DNA from: Bacteroidia bacterium
Lineage (GTDB): Bacteria > Bacteroidota > Bacteroidia > Chitinophagales > UBA2359
Reading direction: 5' to 3'
NCBI GenBank assembly: GCA_030427245.1
Contig: JAUHXA010000028.1
Span: 16,464-80,463 of the forward strand
Length of the DNA: 64,000 nt
Of this stretch, positions 60,259 through 64,000 are shown piece by piece. A model generated the notes under the pieces. It saw only the letters and a list, made by a program, of their open reading frames with translations. It was not told the DNA's origin and did not search any database. The translations under genes were made by a program, and so were the position numbers. Each line of letters starts with the position of its first letter. The stretch's first letter is position 1.

Positions 60259-62361
60259 TTGAAAACGTCCTACTCCGCTTCCCTTGTTTTTCAATTGCCA
60301 CATTACCTCCTGCTTTTTTGTTTTCTAACAAGCTGTCAACAAATCAAAGAAAGCGCTTTTTTTTACAAAGCAAAAGCAAACCCAACGACTCCCATAGATA
60401 CCGCCACCTTACTGCAAACAGATACTGCCTACCTTCAAAGAAAAGCGACCCCAATGGATCAACTCATTGGAATGAACGCCTTTATAGACGACCCAATAGG
60501 ACTAATAGAAGCAGTGGGTTTTGTGCGGGAATACCATTCGTGGGTGTGGGACGAAGGCAATCACCAAAAAGACTATGAAGGTTATCCAAACAATCAACTC
60601 GCTTGGAATCCGGGAGCCGTAGAATGGAATTTTGATTTGTTTTATCAGAATCTTCACCAATTGGGCATCACCGTCAGTCCCGTATTGCAGGGCAATGTTC
60701 CGTGGTTGTTGCCGCCCAACTACTACGAACTCATGAGCAAACCCATTGCAGAAACCGAAGACGCAACGAATCCCAAGTCTTATACCGAACACGCCGATTA
60801 TGTGTACCAATTTGCAGCCAGATACGGAAGCAATCGTTTGCCCAATAACTTACTGAAATTGAGAGCAGACCAAGAACGATTGACGGGTTTGGGCTATATC
60901 CGCTACCTCGAAAACTGGAACGAATACGATGCTTGGTGGAAAGACAGAAAGGTCTTTTTTGAGCCTGCCGAATATGCTGCAATGGCAAGTGCGGACTACG
61001 ATGCACATCAAGGTAAATTGGGCAACACCATTGGGATGAAAAATGCGGACCCTGCAATGAAAATGGTCATGAGTGGCACAACGACTGCCGAATTGAAGCA
61101 CCTGGAAGCATTGAAGGAATGGGCAGATGAAAATCGAGGCGGAGAACTGCCTTTTGATGTCATCAATGTGCATCATTACTCCAACGATAAAGGCGGACAA
61201 TTTCACCAAAACTCCATTGGAGTCAGCCCCGAAGCGGATAAATTGAAGGAAAGAATGGAGCGTTTGGTGGCGTATCGAAATCGCTTTTTTCCCGACAAGG
61301 AAGTGTGGATCACCGAATTTGGTTACGATACCCATCCCAATTCTCCACAACGTGCGCCCCTGATTGCGGATTATTCGCAGGAGGAAGTGCAGGCACAATG
61401 GTTGGTGCGTTCTTATCTGGCGATTGCAGCCGCAGGCATTGACCGAGCAGCGATGTACATGCTTCGAGATGTAAACGAAAAGAGTGCCGTTCAGTTTCAA
61501 ACTTCGGGTTTGGTGAGTAGCAAAGACACAGGCTATCGCACCAAAGCTTCGTGGTACTACGTCTATACACTCAAAAACCGCTTGTCTGGCATGGCTTACG
61601 AAAGGGAAATAGACAGCGGAGATGGGCGTGTCAAAATATACCGTTTTCGAGACCCAAACGATGCTTCAAAGGCGGGTTATGTGCTTTGGTGTCCAACGAG
61701 TGACGGGACGACCGTAGCGGATTTTCCTTTGCAGCTTTCTAAAAAGGAAGAAAGACAAAAGGCCGCTTTGATACGCTTCAAAAAAGGCGACCGAGATGGA
61801 GAACAAAGCTTTTTGACTACCAACCATAAAGGGCAACTAAAGGTCCATGTGAGTGAAAAACCTATCCTTGTTTTGACCAAATCGGACGACCTTCCTTATC
61901 CAAGAGCCTATCAACTGGACAAAAAAATGACTTTGGATAGTTCCATGATTTTCAGGTATGTCAATGGCAAAAAGGTGAAAGGAACGGAGAAAAATTGGGT
62001 GGACGAACAGGCGATGATAGGGGAGGTGTCTTATGGTGAAAAAAGCCAACCTACCACTACTTTTCATGCGGGTTTTGCGCCAAACAGCTATCCTGTGGAG
62101 GTGTATTTGGATTTGGGACAGGCGCATCAAATCTCCAAAATCTGCCTCTTTGATGTGAATGGAAAAGGGAACTGTTCGGTGGCTGCAATGGGTCAAAATC
62201 GGGAGGAATGGACGGATTTGTTTACCGACAATTTGGCCAACTACAATCAATGGAAGGTGCATGTAGTCAACACTTCTACTTCTGTATTGCGCTTTCGACT
62301 GCAGGATGCAAATGCGAATATTTCGGAGATTGGGGTGTATGTGGTGGGAGCGGAGGAGTAG
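60259..62361 (+). CDS. Glycosidase-like (clan A TIM-barrel) lipoprotein
   Basis: The frame starts at a TTG at 60259, directly before a lipoprotein signal (lipobox LLFCFLTSCQQ, Cys26); no ATG gives a signal peptide. The 700 residues form a TIM-barrel with clan A landmarks: RYLENWNEYDAWW with Asn221-Glu222 as likely acid/base, and WITEFGYDTH with Glu353 as likely nucleophile. A linker and a beta-rich C-terminal domain follow, ending with a discoidin/F5-8C-like module (VYLDLGQAHQISKICLFDVNG). The protein would be anchored at the envelope and act on a polysaccharide. The family number (GH39-, GH30- or GH5-like) is undetermined. Confidence 0.7.
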   Translation: MKTSYSASLVFQLPHYLLLFCFLTSCQQIKESAFFYKAKANPTTPIDTATLLQTDTAYLQRKATPMDQLIGMNAFIDDPIGLIEAVGFVREYHSWVWDEGNHQKDYEGYPNNQLAWNPGAVEWNFDLFYQNLHQLGITVSPVLQGNVPWLLPPNYYELMSKPIAETEDATNPKSYTEHADYVYQFAARYGSNRLPNNLLKLRADQERLTGLGYIRYLENWNEYDAWWKDRKVFFEPAEYAAMASADYDAHQGKLGNTIGMKNADPAMKMVMSGTTTAELKHLEALKEWADENRGGELPFDVINVHHYSNDKGGQFHQNSIGVSPEADKLKERMERLVAYRNRFFPDKEVWITEFGYDTHPNSPQRAPLIADYSQEEVQAQWLVRSYLAIAAAGIDRAAMYMLRDVNEKSAVQFQTSGLVSSKDTGYRTKASWYYVYTLKNRLSGMAYEREIDSGDGRVKIYRFRDPNDASKAGYVLWCPTSDGTTVADFPLQLSKKEERQKAALIRFKKGDRDGEQSFLTTNHKGQLKVHVSEKPILVLTKSDDLPYPRAYQLDKKMTLDSSMIFRYVNGKKVKGTEKNWVDEQAMIGEVSYGEKSQPTTTFHAGFAPNSYPVEVYLDLGQAHQISKICLFDVNGKGNCSVAAMGQNREEWTDLFTDNLANYNQWKVHVVNTSTSVLRFRLQDANANISEIGVYVVGAEE

Positions 62362-62445
62362 AGAAAGAAAGGGGCTTTACAATGACAGATTGAAATAAAA
62401 TATATGTATTGCAATGTGTTTTTCTTCTCCAACAGGAGTTACTAC

Positions 62446-63777
62446 CTACTTACGTTTGCCCCTCGTAGTTTTTTTCATACTTGCCTTCAATGCTTGAATT
62501 TCCTTCAATAGTTCCCGAGCATCTCCATCCGTAGGCAACTGCTCGACCAATTCTCCTCGAAAAGCTTTGGCTAAAATCGCTTGCGGCAATACGTCAATTT
62601 TGTCTTTCAATTCTTCGTATTGTGCTTCAATTCGGTCTGCAATGGAAAATAGGTGTTCTACTTGTCGGACGATTTCGGTTTGTTCTTGGAGGGGGGGTAA
62701 TAATAGAGATGTCTTTTTGATTGTACCTAAACTCACATTTGCTCTCGCAACATCAACAACATTGCTAAACAAAGCTGCTAATCCAAGAGTACTATTGAGA
62801 AAAATTGCAAGGTAATCTGATAAACAACAGTTATTTTTAGGTCGAATTAGACAAACTGCTTGGTTAATATTTGCATCATATTCCAATTTCCATACAGTTG
62901 TTCTACCAATTGAACCTCCAACGATATTAGTTAAAACATCACCAAAACTTAGAATTGAACGCTTTTGTTTATCATTAAATTTTCTTTCAACATATTTAAA
63001 TTTCTCTTCAATAATTTCAAATCTATCTACATTTTCACTTGTAATAAATAAAATCGACTCTTTATTATAATCACCTACATAGCTAATACCCTGCCACTTA
63101 GGAGATGCGCCCTTAGTAACTATAATTGAAATATCAGATATTTTTTTTAAAGCCCACTTCCCAGACTCCTCCTCCGTCAATTTCCCAGTCACCGCCTGTG
63201 TCAAAACCGATTGTCGAAAATCTTTGAGTAGTTGAGGAATACGGTCGAGTTCAGCTTGCAGTTTTTCTAAGTGAGCAAAAAGGGTATCTAATTTGGCAAC
63301 GATGCGTTTTTGTTCGAGGAGAGGGGGGAGTGGAAAAGGGTGCTTTTTAATAACAGTTTGTGAAATATTTGGTTGAGCCCCACCTTTACCTTTATCAATG
63401 AAGTTCTGTTTCTGCGATTTTAAATAAGAATGTAAAAAAAGATTATCTACTCCATTGTGAACTTGTGCAACTGCACATGCTTGATTTGTAGATGCTTCTA
63501 TTCCAAAAATTGCAGTTTTACCTATCGTAGCCCCATACATTGCTATTCCAATTGAACCTTTTGGAAATAGCTTTGCACTTGAGTTTTTCAATCCTAATTC
63601 TGTGATAAACTCACTTGCTTCTAAAATTAGTCCATTGTTTAAATCTCCTGTTTTTACCCAAGGAATTTTACCTCCATAATATTTTTTCTCACTTCGTTTT
63701 GGTGTACCTCCTGACCCCCAGATAGCAATCTCCCCTAATGTAGTTTCCACCCACCCTTTCGGTAATTCATTCTCCAT
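62446..63777 (-). CDS. hsdS: Type I restriction-modification specificity subunit
   Basis: HsdS chooses the split DNA target of the type I enzyme. The 443 residues hold two target-recognition domains: the first at about 8-165 (GWVETTLGEIAIWGSGGTP, KIPWVKTGDLNNG, then PFPLPPLLEQKRIV) and the second at about 205-380 (KKISDISIIVTKGASP, then LLPPLQEQTEIVRQ). Helical connector segments with leucine repeats (LDTLFAHLEKLQAEL and EHLFSIADRIEAQYEEL) follow each domain and set their spacing. The C-terminus is Lys/Arg-rich. Its start overlaps the hsdM stop by one base (TAATG). Codon use in the second recognition domain is more AT-rich, as is common after recombination of these domains. Confidence 0.93.
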   Translation of the reverse strand: MENELPKGWVETTLGEIAIWGSGGTPKRSEKKYYGGKIPWVKTGDLNNGLILEASEFITELGLKNSSAKLFPKGSIGIAMYGATIGKTAIFGIEASTNQACAVAQVHNGVDNLFLHSYLKSQKQNFIDKGKGGAQPNISQTVIKKHPFPLPPLLEQKRIVAKLDTLFAHLEKLQAELDRIPQLLKDFRQSVLTQAVTGKLTEEESGKWALKKISDISIIVTKGASPKWQGISYVGDYNKESILFITSENVDRFEIIEEKFKYVERKFNDKQKRSILSFGDVLTNIVGGSIGRTTVWKLEYDANINQAVCLIRPKNNCCLSDYLAIFLNSTLGLAALFSNVVDVARANVSLGTIKKTSLLLPPLQEQTEIVRQVEHLFSIADRIEAQYEELKDKIDVLPQAILAKAFRGELVEQLPTDGDARELLKEIQALKASMKKTTRGKRK

Positions 63778-64000
63778 TATCCCAACGTTTTAATAATTAA
63801 ATCCAATTCTCTGGCGATGTTTTCCAATACGTCCCTTGCCTCCTCTGCAATCTCCAAAGGTTCGCCCAAATCCGCACTGTTCACCAAGTTTTCATCTGCA
63901 ATCAAGCCCAAATCCAAGCTGTCGTTTTTGGCTGCAATATCTGCTCTCGTCAGGCATTGCCATCTTTCATCTGCGATGCTTTTGCGTTTGTCTTGGTCAA
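63777..64000 (-). CDS. hsdM: Type I restriction-modification methyltransferase subunit, C-terminal end
   Basis: The window shows only the last 74 residues, ending at a TAA at 63779-63777. They read DERWQCLTRADIAAKNDSLD, then DLGEPLEIAEEARDVLENIA, and end with RELDLIIKTLG. This is the C-terminal tail of HsdM, which contacts HsdS. The catalytic NPPY motif lies outside the window. HsdM methylates adenine at the sites chosen by HsdS. The hsdR gene should lie further left on the minus strand or beyond the edge, and is not seen here. Confidence 0.85.
   Translation of the reverse strand, partial: DQDKRKSIADERWQCLTRADIAAKNDSLDLGLIADENLVNSADLGEPLEIAEEARDVLENIARELDLIIKTLG

Noticed and set aside
61838..62262. 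A 141-codon antisense frame in the glycosidase gene
   Set aside because: It is a shadow of the sense gene, with no start context or motif.

Overview
The window looks like chromosomal DNA of a member of the Bacteroidota, probably a Saprospiria- or Chitinophagia-like lineage; the finer placement is inference. The evidence is a PorP/SprF-family outer-membrane protein of the type IX secretion system (T9SS), three intact secreted proteins plus one broken one with T9SS C-terminal sorting domains, families typical of the phylum (MuiA/DUF4139, DUF6503, Omp28-like, AAA-ATPase/PDDEXK_9 proteins), and several promoters matching the Bacteroidota -7 box TAnnTTTG. Base composition is moderately AT-rich.

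Layout. 1-6.1 kb: 5' part of trigger factor, a hypothetical gene, NADP malic enzyme maeB, two gene remnants (a membrane segment resembling a cyclase anchor, and the C-terminus of an RND efflux pump), a PQQ-like propeller protein and a tRNA-Leu(UAG). 6.1-17.9 kb: (p)ppGpp synthetase/hydrolase, a MuiA-like protein, a T9SS-exported kelch-like protein, a frameshifted T9SS cargo pseudogene, trpF-trpB, a lipoprotein, an alpha/beta hydrolase, a PorP/SprF protein and an EamA transporter. 18.1-22.0 kb: an AT-rich, translationally coupled three-gene operon encoding a DUF3696-type AAA ATPase, a TOPRIM protein and a DUF262 protein. This is the best candidate here for an undescribed defence system. 22.0-32.6 kb: a CpcT-prolyl-oligopeptidase fusion, era, an Omp28-like thioredoxin-fold protein, an AAA/PD-(D/E)XK protein, inverted-repeat elements and valS. 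32.9-46.9 kb: surface and lipoprotein genes, a DUF4956-CotH-VTC operon, an aminoglycoside-kinase remnant, a 133-bp MITE, a UbiA-like membrane protein, an MBL-fold hydrolase and an FKBP isomerase. 47.0-53.9 kb: an HsdR-N-like nuclease, kdsC, iscX, a 62-bp tandem array, a 2Fe-2S ferredoxin, a DUF2520 protein, plsC, aroC and a WD40 protein. 53.9-64.0 kb: a DUF697 protein, a second CotH protein with a T9SS tail, a second MITE copy, a heptamer array, a GNAT enzyme, a retropepsin-PDZ protein, a glycosidase-like lipoprotein and the hsdS/hsdM end of a type I restriction system.

Most of the window is core metabolism (trp, aro, malic enzyme, stringent response, tRNA charging, ribosome assembly, Kdo and phospholipid synthesis) mixed with envelope and secreted proteins. 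Accessory content is the AAA-TOPRIM-DUF262 operon, the type I restriction locus, the two MITE copies with 9-bp target duplications, and four decayed gene remnants. No transposase, integrase or CRISPR array was seen.
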